DNA from: Nioella aestuarii
Lineage (GTDB): Bacteria > Pseudomonadota > Alphaproteobacteria > Rhodobacterales > Rhodobacteraceae
NCBI RefSeq assembly: GCF_050896395.1
Contig: NZ_JBPBBA010000005.1
Location: forward strand, 62,001-126,000
Reading direction: 5' to 3'
Length of the DNA stretch: 64,000 nt
Shown: in pieces, positions 15,933 to 24,712 of the stretch
Layout: each line of letters starts with the position of its first letter
How positions within the stretch are numbered: position 1 is the stretch's first letter
Translations under genes and position numbers: made by a program
The notes under the pieces: generated by a model
The model's database searches: none
What the model saw: only the letters and a program-made list of their open reading frames with translations
What the model was told of the DNA's origin: nothing

Positions 15933-17984
15933 ATGCTTCCGGTCAACCCGGCGCGGATCAAGCAGCTGTATCAGCAGGCAATGACCGCTCAATCCGCTGG
16001 ACAGGCAGATGAGGCGCTGGCGCTTTATGCGCAAGTTTTGCAGGCCCGCCCCGATCTTGCCGAAGCGCATTTTCAGATGGGCCGCATCCATGCCGCCAAC
16101 GGGGACGCAGCCAAGGCCGAAACCGCGCTGCGTAGGGCGCTGAAGGCGCGACCCAAGGAGCCCGCTATCTGGCAGGCGCTGGCGGCCGTCCTGACCGGTG
16201 GCAAGCTGAAGAAACTTCAACGAGAGGCAACGGCAGCGGGCATTCCCCTTAGCTCCGGCCCCGATATCGCGCCGATCCTGCGCCAGATAGAACAGGGTCA
16301 GGCCAAGGCCGCGGAGACTGCTGCTTTTGCTCTGATCACCCGCTTTCCCAATGCAGCGGAGCCGGCACTGGCGCTTGGCCTGGCCCGAAAGGCGCAGGGT
16401 CATTGGGCCGGGGCGCTTGGACCGCTGCAAAAAGCGGTGGAACGGGCATCCGACAGCGCTCGCGCCAATGCAGCCCTTGGCGAGGTCTTTATTGAACTGG
16501 GCCAATGGCTGAGGGCGGAACAGGCCCTCACAAAAGCCGCTGATCTTGGTGCCGACGTGACGTCCCTGCTTGCCCGGACCTTGCGCGAGACTTGCCGCCC
16601 AGAAGATGCAGAAACGCTGTTGGCCAGCACTCTTTCCCGTCACAAGAAGCGCGCCGATCTTCATCTTGACCATGGCGATACACTGGCCGCCCTGCGCCGC
16701 CCGAAAGAGGCTCGGCGCGCTTATGACAAGGCTATTCACTTCGGGGCAAAGCGCAGTGCGTTGATTGATCTCGCCGAAAAGCTGGAACTGGAAGGTGATC
16801 AGGCCGCTGCCAAGGTGCTGGTTGATGACCTTCTTGCCGCGGATCCCGACAACATTGCCCTTCTGACCCTTCGCGGGCAGAGCCGCCAGACCGCTGGCGA
16901 TCTTGACGGTGCCGAAGCCGATTTTCTTAAAGCGCTGGACCTTGGGCCTGATGCAGCATGGGCGATCCGCTCCTATGTGGCTGGCAAAAAAATCCGACCT
17001 GGCGACCCGATTTTGCCGATTCTTGAAACCCGCCTATCCGATCTGTCCCTGCCGAAGCCCAGTCGTTGGGTGCTGGCCTTTGCAATGGCAAAAGCGCTGG
17101 AGGATCTGGGAGAGTACGATCAGGTCTTCGAACATCTGGACCGTGCAAACCGGATGATGAGGGCAGACTATCCTTATCGAATAGAAACCGATCTCAATGC
17201 AGGGCGTGCGCTGGTGCGCGGATACCAGGCGTTGCAGGGACAGGCCGTTCCGACTGACTGCACTCAGGATGCGCCGATCTTTGTATCCGGTCTGCCCAGA
17301 TCCGGCACCACCCTGGTTGAAACCGTTCTGTCCGCTCATCCGCGAGTCACGGCCGGGGGCGAGATGCCGTTCCTCGTGCGGGCGCTCAACCTGCCGATCG
17401 AGCAGGCAGAGATTGAAGGTGTCCTTCCGCGAGCAGCCTTTGCTGCGGCCGGGCACCGATATGTCACCGCTGCCCGGCGCCGAAGCGGGGCCGGTGATCT
17501 GTTTACCGACAAGGCGATCTCGACCTTCAGCCGCGTCGGACAGGCCGCAATTGCGCTTCCCAATGCCCGCTTCCTGATGCTGCGTCGTGATCCACGCGAT
17601 GTCGGCTTGTCGATCTATCTGAACATGTTTCCTCCGGGACGGCAGATCTATGCAACGGACCTGTCCGATATCGGCCGCTATATCAGGCTATACGACGCCA
17701 TGCAGCAAGCCTGGGCCGAGGCGCTGCCCGACCGCGTGCATGTGGTGGATTACGAGGCGCTTACGGCAGACCCGGATCCGAATATCCGTGCCTTGGTGGC
17801 GGCTGCGGGGCTCGATTGGGATCCTGCCTGTCTGGAGCCCCACAAAGCAAAACGCAATGTTGCGACCCTGAGTTTCGCGCAGGTGCGCCAGCCGATTTAC
17901 CGCGCCTCTGTTGCCGCCTGGAAGCGCTATGAAACCGAGCTTGAACCGCTGCTGGAGGCTTTGGAGCGGCCGGTCACGCTATAG
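15933..17984 (+). CDS. TPR-repeat sulfotransferase
   Basis: A 683-residue protein. The first 430 or so residues are tetratricopeptide-like repeats (several A-x-x-A-L-x-L/A-x-P units), and the C-terminal 250 form a PAPS-dependent sulfotransferase domain: FVSGLPRSGTTLVETVL near residue 450 is the 5'-phosphosulfate-binding loop and LRRDPRDVGLSIY near 550 the 3'-phosphate-binding segment. The acceptor is unknown. It follows the Lrp gene by 4 bases. PAPS would come from the fusion enzyme at 9233-11302. ATG 15933 is chosen because the longer frame from 15837 overlaps lrp. Confidence 0.85.
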   Translation: MLPVNPARIKQLYQQAMTAQSAGQADEALALYAQVLQARPDLAEAHFQMGRIHAANGDAAKAETALRRALKARPKEPAIWQALAAVLTGGKLKKLQREATAAGIPLSSGPDIAPILRQIEQGQAKAAETAAFALITRFPNAAEPALALGLARKAQGHWAGALGPLQKAVERASDSARANAALGEVFIELGQWLRAEQALTKAADLGADVTSLLARTLRETCRPEDAETLLASTLSRHKKRADLHLDHGDTLAALRRPKEARRAYDKAIHFGAKRSALIDLAEKLELEGDQAAAKVLVDDLLAADPDNIALLTLRGQSRQTAGDLDGAEADFLKALDLGPDAAWAIRSYVAGKKIRPGDPILPILETRLSDLSLPKPSRWVLAFAMAKALEDLGEYDQVFEHLDRANRMMRADYPYRIETDLNAGRALVRGYQALQGQAVPTDCTQDAPIFVSGLPRSGTTLVETVLSAHPRVTAGGEMPFLVRALNLPIEQAEIEGVLPRAAFAAAGHRYVTAARRRSGAGDLFTDKAISTFSRVGQAAIALPNARFLMLRRDPRDVGLSIYLNMFPPGRQIYATDLSDIGRYIRLYDAMQQAWAEALPDRVHVVDYEALTADPDPNIRALVAAAGLDWDPACLEPHKAKRNVATLSFAQVRQPIYRASVAAWKRYETELEPLLEALERPVTL

Positions 17985-17990
17985 CTGCGG

Positions 17991-18860
17991 TCATGCAGTT
18001 GCGAACTGATCCCGCAGCCAGGTCTCGAAAAGCTCCACCTCGGGCTGCACCGCCCGTTTTGAAACACGGCGCATCAGGTAGTGCGCCTCTGGGAAGGGCA
18101 ATGGTTCGCCTATGGGGGCAACGCCCGTTTGCGGCGTGATCAGCCGTGACAGGACCGTGGCAAAGCCACCGCCTGCCGCCACCAGCTGCAGGGCCGAGAC
18201 CGTCGTGTCCATGAAATATTGCGCCACGCCCGGCTCGATCACGCAGCCACTGGCGCCAAAGACCCTTTCCCAGTTTCCTTCATGTCCGAGAATATGGACT
18301 AGCGGCCCGCGCAAAAGGTCTGAAGTCTGCCTGATCTCGTTCCTCTGATGCTCTGCACAGACCGGAACAATGGTCTCCTCCGCCAGTTTCTCCGCGGCGG
18401 CATCGGTCCAGTCGCCACGGCCAAGACGCAGTTCCACATCGACCCCTTCCAGCTTGGTGGCTTCGGTCCAGATATTCGTGACCAGACGAAGGTCGATGCC
18501 GGGGAAGTCACGTTTGAAAACCGGCAGACGCGGGGCCAGCCACAGCGCGGCGGTCGAAACCGGGGCCATCACCGTGATCGTTTGCGTGGCGCGTGGGCCA
18601 AACAAGCTGGCAGACACAAGGTCAATATCGGCCAGCGCCTGCCGCACGGTGGTGACATAGGCCTTGCCCATCTCGGTCAGCGACAGGTGCCGTGCACGCC
18701 GGTGAAACAGCTTGGACCTCAGCTGCCGTTCAAGCGAGCGGATGTGCAGGCTGACCGCCGCCTGTGTCAGCCCCAGTTCCTCGCTGGCGCCCGTAAAGCT
18801 CAGATGGCGGGCAGCGGCTTCGAAGCTTCGCAGCCACGTAAGGTTGATGTTTCTGGCCAC
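17991..18860 (-). CDS. LysR-family regulator
   Basis: A 289-residue LysR regulator when begun at GTG 18860 (ARNINLTWLRSFEAAARHLS). A longer frame starts at TTG 18923 and adds 21 residues with no resemblance to the family. The helix-turn-helix is at 8-60 (LSFTGASEELGLTQAAVSLHI). It is divergent from the dehydrogenase gene at 19009 over 148 bases containing two inverted repeats, so it probably controls that gene. Its 3' end is 7 bases from the convergent sulfotransferase gene. Confidence 0.8.
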   Translation of the reverse strand: MARNINLTWLRSFEAAARHLSFTGASEELGLTQAAVSLHIRSLERQLRSKLFHRRARHLSLTEMGKAYVTTVRQALADIDLVSASLFGPRATQTITVMAPVSTAALWLAPRLPVFKRDFPGIDLRLVTNIWTEATKLEGVDVELRLGRGDWTDAAAEKLAEETIVPVCAEHQRNEIRQTSDLLRGPLVHILGHEGNWERVFGASGCVIEPGVAQYFMDTTVSALQLVAAGGGFATVLSRLITPQTGVAPIGEPLPFPEAHYLMRRVSKRAVQPEVELFETWLRDQFATA

Positions 18861-18950
18861 AATCCAGTACCAAAAATATTTGGTGATATGTGGATTTATT
18901 ATTTGTTTTTTGTTTGGGCGCAAGTGAGCGATACCTGACGCAAAGCCGCT

Positions 18951-18970
18951 TGTGACCTGATCGGGTCACA
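18951..18970. promoter_or_regulatory. Inverted repeat in LysR/dehydrogenase intergenic region
   Basis: TGTGACC-TGATCG-GGTCACA, perfect 7-bp arms, 38 bases upstream of the dehydrogenase ATG. A second, AT-rich palindrome CCAAA-AATA-TTTGG lies at 18870-18883 near the LysR start. Both are candidate operators; the first is placed to affect the dehydrogenase promoter. Confidence 0.4.
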
Positions 18971-19008
18971 GAGGTTCATGTCCACATAGGCGAACAGGGA
19001 AACGCGAC

Positions 19009-19977
19009 ATGAAAGTTGGATTTATCGGCCTTGGCAATGTTGGTGGCAAACTGTCGGGCAGCCTGCTGCGCAATGGCATTGACCTGACGGTTCTGGACCT
19101 GAACCGCGATCTGGTGAACGCGGCGGTCGCCAAGGGCGCCAAGGCGGCAGACAATGCCGCTCAGCTGATGCGGGACTGCGATGCCGTCATCACTTGCCTG
19201 CCGTCACCTGCCGCCTCTGACGCGGTCATGCAGGAAATGCTGCCCGAAATCAAAGAGGGCAAGATATGGATGGAGATGTCCACGACCGATCAGGCCGAAG
19301 CTGAACGGCTTGGTGGCATGGTCATCGCCGCGGGCGGTGCGGCTGTGGATTGCCCGGTTTCCGGCGGCTGCCACCGGGCTGATACCGGCAATATCTCGAT
19401 CTTCGCGGGCTGCGACCGCGCCACGTTCGAGCGTATCCTGCCGCTGCTGAAAACCATGGGCCGGCGCATTCTGCATACCGGCGATCTGGGCACCGCCTCG
19501 ATGCTGAAGGTGCTGACCAACTATCTGGCCACCGTGCATCTCGTCGCCAATGCCGAAGCGCTCGTGACGGCCAAAGCCGCAGGGATGGACCTGAACACCA
19601 CCTATGAGGCGATCAAGATCTCCTCGGGCAACAGCTTCAGCCACGTCACCGAAAGCCAGGTCATCCTGAACGGGTCGCGCGATATCTCCTTCACCATGGA
19701 CCTGGTGAAAAAGGATGTGGGGCTTTTCCAGAGCATAGCCGAGCGCAACGGCGTTCCGCTGGAGGTCTCGCCGCTGATTTGTCAGATCTTCGATGACGGG
19801 ATCGAGCGCTATGGCGACCGTGAACTGTCACCCAACATCATCCGCCGTCTGGAGGACGCCACCGGCCTGTCAATCCTCGCCCCCGGCTTCCCGCCGGAAA
19901 TGACCGATGATGAGCCGGAAGAGCCGGGATATGAGGTGATCCCGCAGGGGTCGGCCCGTGCGTCGGCGGCGGAATAA
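19009..19977 (+). CDS. 3-hydroxyisobutyrate-type NAD(P)-dependent dehydrogenase
   Basis: A 322-residue member of the beta-hydroxyacid dehydrogenase family. The N-terminal Rossmann motif KVGFIGLGNVGGKLSGSL (residues 2-19) binds the dinucleotide, DCPVSGGCHRADTGNISIF (about 121-139) is the substrate-binding signature and the catalytic Lys lies in MLKVLTNYL. An acidic C-terminal tail (about 298-322) goes beyond the usual fold. The substrate cannot be told from sequence; 3-hydroxyisobutyrate, tartronate or a sulfonate relative are possible. Divergent from a LysR gene. Confidence 0.8.
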   Translation: MKVGFIGLGNVGGKLSGSLLRNGIDLTVLDLNRDLVNAAVAKGAKAADNAAQLMRDCDAVITCLPSPAASDAVMQEMLPEIKEGKIWMEMSTTDQAEAERLGGMVIAAGGAAVDCPVSGGCHRADTGNISIFAGCDRATFERILPLLKTMGRRILHTGDLGTASMLKVLTNYLATVHLVANAEALVTAKAAGMDLNTTYEAIKISSGNSFSHVTESQVILNGSRDISFTMDLVKKDVGLFQSIAERNGVPLEVSPLICQIFDDGIERYGDRELSPNIIRRLEDATGLSILAPGFPPEMTDDEPEEPGYEVIPQGSARASAAE

Positions 19978-20003
19978 GCCGAACAGGCTATCGCAACAGA
20001 AAA

Positions 20004-20030
20004 GGCGGCCCGTTTGGGCCGCCATTTTTT
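20004..20030 (+). terminator. Rho-independent terminator after the dehydrogenase
   Basis: GGCGGCCC (20004-20011), loop GTTT, GGGCCGCC (20016-20023), then ATTTTTT. A textbook intrinsic terminator 27 bases after the stop. Confidence 0.9.
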
Positions 20031-20072
20031 CAGCGTTCTGCTGTCCGGGTCCTGTTGGGCCCACTTTGAGGA

Positions 20073-20198
20073 TCAGGCCGAGGCGGCCTGACGGATCACG
20101 CTGCGCCGGCGATGGCGTTTGCCACGCGACCAGGGCATTTCGATCTGTTCCTTCTGGCTTTCTTCCAGAACCTTTTCCATCCAGCGCCGTTTCAGCAT
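20073..20198 (-). CDS. Small basic protein, 41 residues
   Basis: MLKRRWMEKVLEESQKEQIE begins a 41-residue peptide ending RKR-like basic clusters (GKRHRRRSVIRQAASA). ATG at 20198 has AGAGAG just upstream. The reading continues further upstream, but that part is low-complexity. A net positive charge and amphipathic first half could indicate nucleic-acid or membrane binding. I do not know a function. It is convergent with the dehydrogenase, beyond that gene's terminator. Confidence 0.5.
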   Translation of the reverse strand: MLKRRWMEKVLEESQKEQIEMPWSRGKRHRRRSVIRQAASA

Positions 20199-20483
20199 CT
20201 CTCTCGTCCTCTTTTCATGCCGGCCCTTTCCGGGCCATTTGTTTTCCCGTTTCCGGGTTGAGGACAATCTGGCGGAGCTTTCAGGCAGTCTTACGGCCTC
20301 AGCCCTAATTTTCGGTAAAAGGACGGGGCAAAAATGTGGCGGAGGGTGGCCTTGTTTTCTTGGGGTCTTGTGGGTCACACCCAGGGTTCAGGGCAGGATT
20401 TGGGCGGGCTCCGCCCCGGATGTGCCGAATTTACCGTGCCAACGCGCCAAGCATGGCAGAGCTGCCCGATTTCCGAAACGCGA

Positions 20484-21254
20484 TCATAGGCGAATCGCGG
20501 AAATGAGCCGCCCGTAATCGGCCTCTCCCTGATGTACGGACCGGCGGTAGGAAAAGAACCGCTCGGGGTCTGAATAGGTGCAGTGCCGGGTCCATTCCGC
20601 CTGACCAATGCCCGCGCGACGCAGACGGTGCAATCCATAGGCGGGCAGATCGAACAGGAACCGATCGCCCTCGCCATTGATGAAGAACATGGAGTTCTCG
20701 CGGTCCTCGTCAAAAAACATCTCGAAGAACTCTGGGCCGACCTCGTAGGCGCGTTGACTGATCGAGGGACCGATCACGGCGTGGATATCCTCGCGTCGGG
20801 CGCCCAGATCCTCCATTGCCTCAACCGTGGACTCCAGCACGCCATCCACAGCCCCGCGCCAGCCCGCATGGGCCGCGCCGATGACGCCGGCCTTGCGGTC
20901 GGCGAACAAAACTGGCTGGCAATCGGCGGTCAGGATGGCAATGGCGGTGCCTGGCGTTGCGGTCACGATCGCGTCGGCTTCGGGTCGCGGCAGCGGCTGT
21001 GCGTCCTCGACGGCTATGGCGCGGGCGGAATGGGTCTGATGCACAGTCACCAGTTGGATGATCGGCACACCCATGGCATAGGCCACGCGGGCGCGGTTGG
21101 TTTCCACCATGCTGGTCTGGTCAGACGACCCTGTACCGCAGTTCAACCCTTTGAAGATGCCAGACGACGCCCCGCCCCGGCGGGTGAAAAACCCGTGCCG
21201 GACACCGTCCAGAAGGTCGGAGGATATGATCTCGAGGCTGGTTGTCACGGTCAT
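20484..21254 (-). CDS. pgeF: Peptidoglycan editing factor PgeF (laccase-domain)
   Basis: A 256-residue YfiH/PgeF-type protein. Motifs include HGFFTRRGGASSGIFKGLN (20-38), VHQTHS with the first metal His near 72, LTADCQPVLF (Cys in the active site) and AAHAGWRGAVDGVLE. PgeF removes misincorporated amino acids from muropeptides; older annotations call it laccase-like. It is the third gene of a leftward run lgt, midA-like, pgeF, with a 16-base gap to the methyltransferase gene. Confidence 0.88.
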   Translation of the reverse strand: MTVTTSLEIISSDLLDGVRHGFFTRRGGASSGIFKGLNCGTGSSDQTSMVETNRARVAYAMGVPIIQLVTVHQTHSARAIAVEDAQPLPRPEADAIVTATPGTAIAILTADCQPVLFADRKAGVIGAAHAGWRGAVDGVLESTVEAMEDLGARREDIHAVIGPSISQRAYEVGPEFFEMFFDEDRENSMFFINGEGDRFLFDLPAYGLHRLRRAGIGQAEWTRHCTYSDPERFFSYRRSVHQGEADYGRLISAIRL

Positions 21255-21270
21255 CGGGGTGAAGGGCCTT

Positions 21271-22344
21271 TCAGGGAACTTGCGGGTCGAGGCCAGGGGG
21301 CAGGGCAGCGTCGGGCGGGGTCAGGGACATGACTTTGAACAGCGTTCCCATTTCCTGCCCATGCGTCAAGCGCCTGTGCGCGGAGATATGGGCGTCGAGG
21401 GCCGCTCCGCTCAGATTTGCAGCTAACCTCTGTGCGCGTGCGGTGATGCCGAGCCGTTCGAGGAACACCCCCTGCGGCGTCGGGGCGGAGGCACGAGCGG
21501 GTGCGGCAGCAGCGGCCAAAGGTCCGAATGCCACATGGGCTGTCAGGTCGGCCTCGCCCGGGCAGATCAGGGGATCGACCGGCTTGTGATCCTTCAGCGC
21601 TTGGAACGTGTCGCCGATACTGACCGCGTCACCATAGTCCACGATCAGCGCCGCGCCGCCATGGGTGGCGATCCGGCGGCCGATATCTTCGGCCAGCGGC
21701 AGGGCGGGGGTGTTGACCTCGACGATATGGCCCGTGGCTGTGTCGGCCAGCCGGTCCTCCAGCATCTCCAGCGCGGATTCGGGACCAAGACCCCAGATGA
21801 GCCGCCCGTTTTCGGCCCCGATCATCCGTTCATGCCAACCGGCCTCGCCGCGTTGAAACTGACGGATCGGCAGGGCATCGAAGAACTCATTGGCGAGCAG
21901 GAAGAGCGGACCGTCCGGCAGGCCGGCCAGATGGTCGTGAAAGGTGATCTCGTAACCTGACAACGCCTCGGTCTGTTTGGCGCGCAAGGCAGGCGAGACC
22001 TCGACCAGATGCAACCGCGCCGCGTCGTGAAAGCCCGGCACGGCCCGCGTGGCACGCAGGACATCAGTCATCAGCGTTCCGCGACCCGGCCCAAGCTCTG
22101 TCAGCAGAAACGGCGCGGGCGCGCCCTGATCCATCCAGACCTGCGCCAGCCATAGTCCAAGCAGTTCGCCGAACATCTGGCTGATCTCCGGCGCGGTGGT
22201 GAAATCACCTGCGGCCCCAAGCGGGTCACGGGTGGTATAGTAGCCATGCGACGGGTGGAGCAGGCTTTCGGTCATGAAGTCTGCCAGCGTCATGGGGCCG
22301 GTTCGCGCGATGCGCGTGAGCAGGCTTTCCAGAAGAGCGCTCAT
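21271..22344 (-). CDS. MidA-family SAM-dependent methyltransferase
   Basis: A 357-residue protein of the MidA/NDUFAF7 family. DFMTESLLHPSHGYYTTRDP then GAAGDFTTAPEISQMFGELL (about 22-60), and ELGPGRGTLMTDVLRA around 84-99, which is the SAM-binding loop. The mitochondrial homologue dimethylates an Arg in a complex I subunit; a similar role in bacterial NADH dehydrogenase is an inference. The ATG overlaps the lgt stop by 4 bases. Confidence 0.88.
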   Translation of the reverse strand: MSALLESLLTRIARTGPMTLADFMTESLLHPSHGYYTTRDPLGAAGDFTTAPEISQMFGELLGLWLAQVWMDQGAPAPFLLTELGPGRGTLMTDVLRATRAVPGFHDAARLHLVEVSPALRAKQTEALSGYEITFHDHLAGLPDGPLFLLANEFFDALPIRQFQRGEAGWHERMIGAENGRLIWGLGPESALEMLEDRLADTATGHIVEVNTPALPLAEDIGRRIATHGGAALIVDYGDAVSIGDTFQALKDHKPVDPLICPGEADLTAHVAFGPLAAAAAPARASAPTPQGVFLERLGITARAQRLAANLSGAALDAHISAHRRLTHGQEMGTLFKVMSLTPPDAALPPGLDPQVP

Positions 22345-23258
22345 GCCGCGCGCCTGCGAGAAATGAGGATGAAGGCCAACCCCACGATCAGCATCGGCAG
22401 CGACAGGATCTGACCCATCGAAAGCCCGATGGTTGGGCTCAGCGAGATCACGTATCCAAGCGGATTATCGGCCGTAATAAATTGCGGATCGGCCTGTCGG
22501 ACCAGTTCCACCAGGATCCGCGCCACGCCGTAGCCAGCAAAGAAAACACCCATGATCATCCCCGGCCGCGTCAACGCCCCGCGGCGGTAAACGAGCCAAA
22601 TGAGCAACGCGCCTAGAAGAAGCCCCTCCAGCGCCGCTTCGTAGAGCTGCGAGGGGTGCCGCGCGCACATGAGAAGCCCGTCAACGACCACCAAACCCTC
22701 GGGCCCCGCGCAATCCTGCGCTGCGCCGCCGGGGAAGATGACTGCCCAGGGCACGTCCGAGGCGCGGCCCCAAAGCTCGGCATTGATGAAATTTGCAAGC
22801 CGCCCGAAGAGAAGCCCCGGCGCGGTGCACAGCGCCATCAGATCGCCTGCCTGAAGCATCGGAATGCCGTGGCGCCAGCAATACAGCGCGCCGCCGATCA
22901 CCACACCCAGAAAGCCGCCGTGGAAGGACATGCCGCCCTGCCAGAGGATCAGGATCTCGCTTGGATTCTGAAGGTAGTAGCCCGGTTGATAGAAAAGCAC
23001 ATAGCCAAGCCGCCCGCCCGCAACGATGCCAAGGATGATCCAGGTCATCAGCCCTTCCAGCTGTTCTGCGGTCATCGGGGCAGTGCCCCGGGGCCAAAGC
23101 GCCGGACGGCGCAGCGTCACCAGCGCCAGCCGCCAGCCCAGGAGAATGCCAACGATATAGGCCAGAGCGTACCAGCGCAGGGCGAATTCGAACCCGCCGA
23201 GAGAAATCGAGAAGATCTCGGGCGAGATATTGGGGAAGGGGATCGCGGCTGGCATCAT
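22341..23258 (-). CDS. lgt: Prolipoprotein diacylglyceryl transferase
   Basis: A 305-residue inner-membrane enzyme with about seven transmembrane helices. It transfers diacylglycerol to the Cys of lipobox-containing precursors. Family motifs: RWYALAYIVGILLGW (about 28-42), GGMSFHGGFLGVVIG (H in the active site) and GRLANFINAELWGR (the lgt signature). Two lipoproteins in this window (14941-15231 and 45962-46900) would be substrates. It is the first gene of the leftward lgt-midA-pgeF run and divergent from ubiK. Confidence 0.95.
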   Translation of the reverse strand: MMPAAIPFPNISPEIFSISLGGFEFALRWYALAYIVGILLGWRLALVTLRRPALWPRGTAPMTAEQLEGLMTWIILGIVAGGRLGYVLFYQPGYYLQNPSEILILWQGGMSFHGGFLGVVIGGALYCWRHGIPMLQAGDLMALCTAPGLLFGRLANFINAELWGRASDVPWAVIFPGGAAQDCAGPEGLVVVDGLLMCARHPSQLYEAALEGLLLGALLIWLVYRRGALTRPGMIMGVFFAGYGVARILVELVRQADPQFITADNPLGYVISLSPTIGLSMGQILSLPMLIVGLAFILISRRRAA

Positions 23259-23372
23259 CTGGGGCCTCGTCTGCTCGGGTCGGTGTTTGGATGGCTGGCC
23301 CCTGCGGCGAAGTCAACCTTGATGCCGGGCGCCTGCGGGGCCATATGAGTGGCAAGCGACAGGAGGCCCCTC

Positions 23373-23621
23373 ATGCAGACCCGCAACAAGTTCATGGAAG
23401 ATATGTCCCAGCTGATGACCAACGCCATGGGCGTGGCGCAAGGCGCAAAGGACGAAGCCGAGACGGCGATGCGGTCGCTGATGGACCGCTGGCTGGCCGA
23501 CCGCGATTTCGTCACCCGCGAAGAATTCGACGCAGTGCGCGCCATGGCCCAGAAGGCCCGCGAGGAAAACGAAGCCCTAAAAGCCCGCATCGCCGCGCTG
23601 GAGGAGAAGTCGGGGGCGTAG
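23373..23621 (+). CDS. ubiK: UbiK-family accessory protein (BMFP)
   Basis: An 82-residue coiled-coil protein. The membrane fusogenic N-terminal part is MQTRNKFMEDMSQLMTNAMG, and the C-terminal helix FDAVRAMAQKAREENEALKA is the oligomerisation coiled coil. The E. coli homologue UbiK helps assemble ubiquinone biosynthesis enzymes. ATG 23373 has GGAGG upstream. The gene sits alone between lgt and a gene-free stretch. Confidence 0.8.
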   Translation: MQTRNKFMEDMSQLMTNAMGVAQGAKDEAETAMRSLMDRWLADRDFVTREEFDAVRAMAQKAREENEALKARIAALEEKSGA

Positions 23622-24140
23622 TTCAGCGCCTGTTTGTCGTTTTTCTTTCCTGCTTTTGCTTTTGCGTGCAACCGCACCCCTTTTTCTAAAGTTTAGGTGA
23701 TTTGGCCGCCTTCGGCATCGACCCGTGAGTGGCCCTCCTCACCCCCCGGCTTGCGCCGGGAGCCTTGTCGGTCGACCCGGGGGGCAACCCCATTGCCATC
23801 TGGCTCGAGCCAATGGCGCATCCACCGGCGATCCCTCTAGGTATTTTTTGCAAAGACGAAAGAAAATTCCGGATTCTGAACGGTTTATTCCAGAAAAATC
23901 GGTTCGTTGTGAATAACTTGGCCCCGATGCGAGAATCTTGTGGATAGGTCCGCGCAGAACGGATTCCCGCCTCGACTCCCAAACTTTATCCTTTACAGAC
24001 ATTGCCATTGGCTCCACCATATCTGGTATGGGGTCGGGCCTGCCCCGGCGACCCATAGTCAGACACCCAGCTTCTAGTGGGTCGTTCTGGTTCCCGGACC
24101 AGCGACACACGAAGCTGCCAAAAACAAAGAGGCCTGGGCA
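23622..24140. other. Gene-free stretch with DnaA-box-like words
   Basis: About 520 bases without a supportable gene. It holds two same-direction DnaA-box-like words, TGTGAATAA (23908-23916, a perfect TTATTCACA on the other strand) and TGTGGATAG (23939-23947, one mismatch), 31 bases apart, in an AT-richer patch from 23838 to 23920. It also has a copy of the TATTTTTTGCAAAGACGAAAG-type motif (23838-23858). Genes run leftward on one side (lgt, midA, pgeF) and rightward on the other. Nothing here proves an origin. Confidence 0.35.
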
Positions 24141-24644
24141 ATGTCGCTATCCGAGCAGTATATCGAGGTCGACGACCTCCATCCCATCGACATCGTGGAA
24201 ACGCTGGCGACGCATCACGAATGGGATTTCGACCGCGTCGCAGATGACCAGATCGCCATGGCGATCGAGGGACAATGGCGGACCTATTCCGTCACCCTGG
24301 CCTGGTCGGCCTATGACGAAACCCTGCGAATGATCTGCACCTTCGATATGGAGCCGCCCGAAGCGTCGATGCCGGCGCTGTACGAGGTGCTGAATCTGGC
24401 CAATGACAAATGCTGGGCCGGGGCCTTCAGCTATTGGAAGGCGCAAAGGCTGATGGTCTATCGTTATGGCCTGGTGCTGGCTGGCGAGCAGATGGCAAGC
24501 CCCGATCAGATCGCCTGCATGGTGGAAACCGCCGTTCTGGCCGCCGAGCGATTCTACCCGGCCTTCCAACTGGCCTGCTGGACGGACAAGACGCCCGAAC
24601 AGGCGATGCAGGTCGCCATTGCAGAGAGCTACGGGCGCGCCTAA
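24141..24644 (+). CDS. YbjN domain protein
   Basis: A 167-residue cytoplasmic protein of the YbjN family, whose fold resembles type III secretion chaperones. Clear segments are LHPIDIVETLATHHEWDFDR (13-32), LNLANDKCWAGAFSYWKAQR and VETAVLAAERFYPAFQLACW. In E. coli YbjN affects motility and stress phenotypes; the molecular role is unresolved. Located 68 bases before proC, probably co-transcribed. Confidence 0.8.
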   Translation: MSLSEQYIEVDDLHPIDIVETLATHHEWDFDRVADDQIAMAIEGQWRTYSVTLAWSAYDETLRMICTFDMEPPEASMPALYEVLNLANDKCWAGAFSYWKAQRLMVYRYGLVLAGEQMASPDQIACMVETAVLAAERFYPAFQLACWTDKTPEQAMQVAIAESYGRA

Positions 24645-24712
24645 CCTGCCCGGCGACTGAAGCGGGTGCGACTGGCCTTGGGGCCTGTTGCGCCGCAACG
24701 CCGGGAGAGCAC

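Noticed and set aside
18860..18923. Longer LysR start at TTG 18923
   Set aside because: The extra 21 residues do not fit the family, and the GTG at 18860 gives a normal LysR N-terminus.
20402..20416. Hairpin GGGCGG-GCT-CCGCCC downstream of pgeF
   Set aside because: 68 bases from the stop and without a T run; short GC stems like this are frequent here.
23622..24140. Calling this stretch a chromosomal origin
   Set aside because: Only two good DnaA-like words are present; no DNA-unwinding element or known origin genes (dnaA, hemE, parAB) are in the window.
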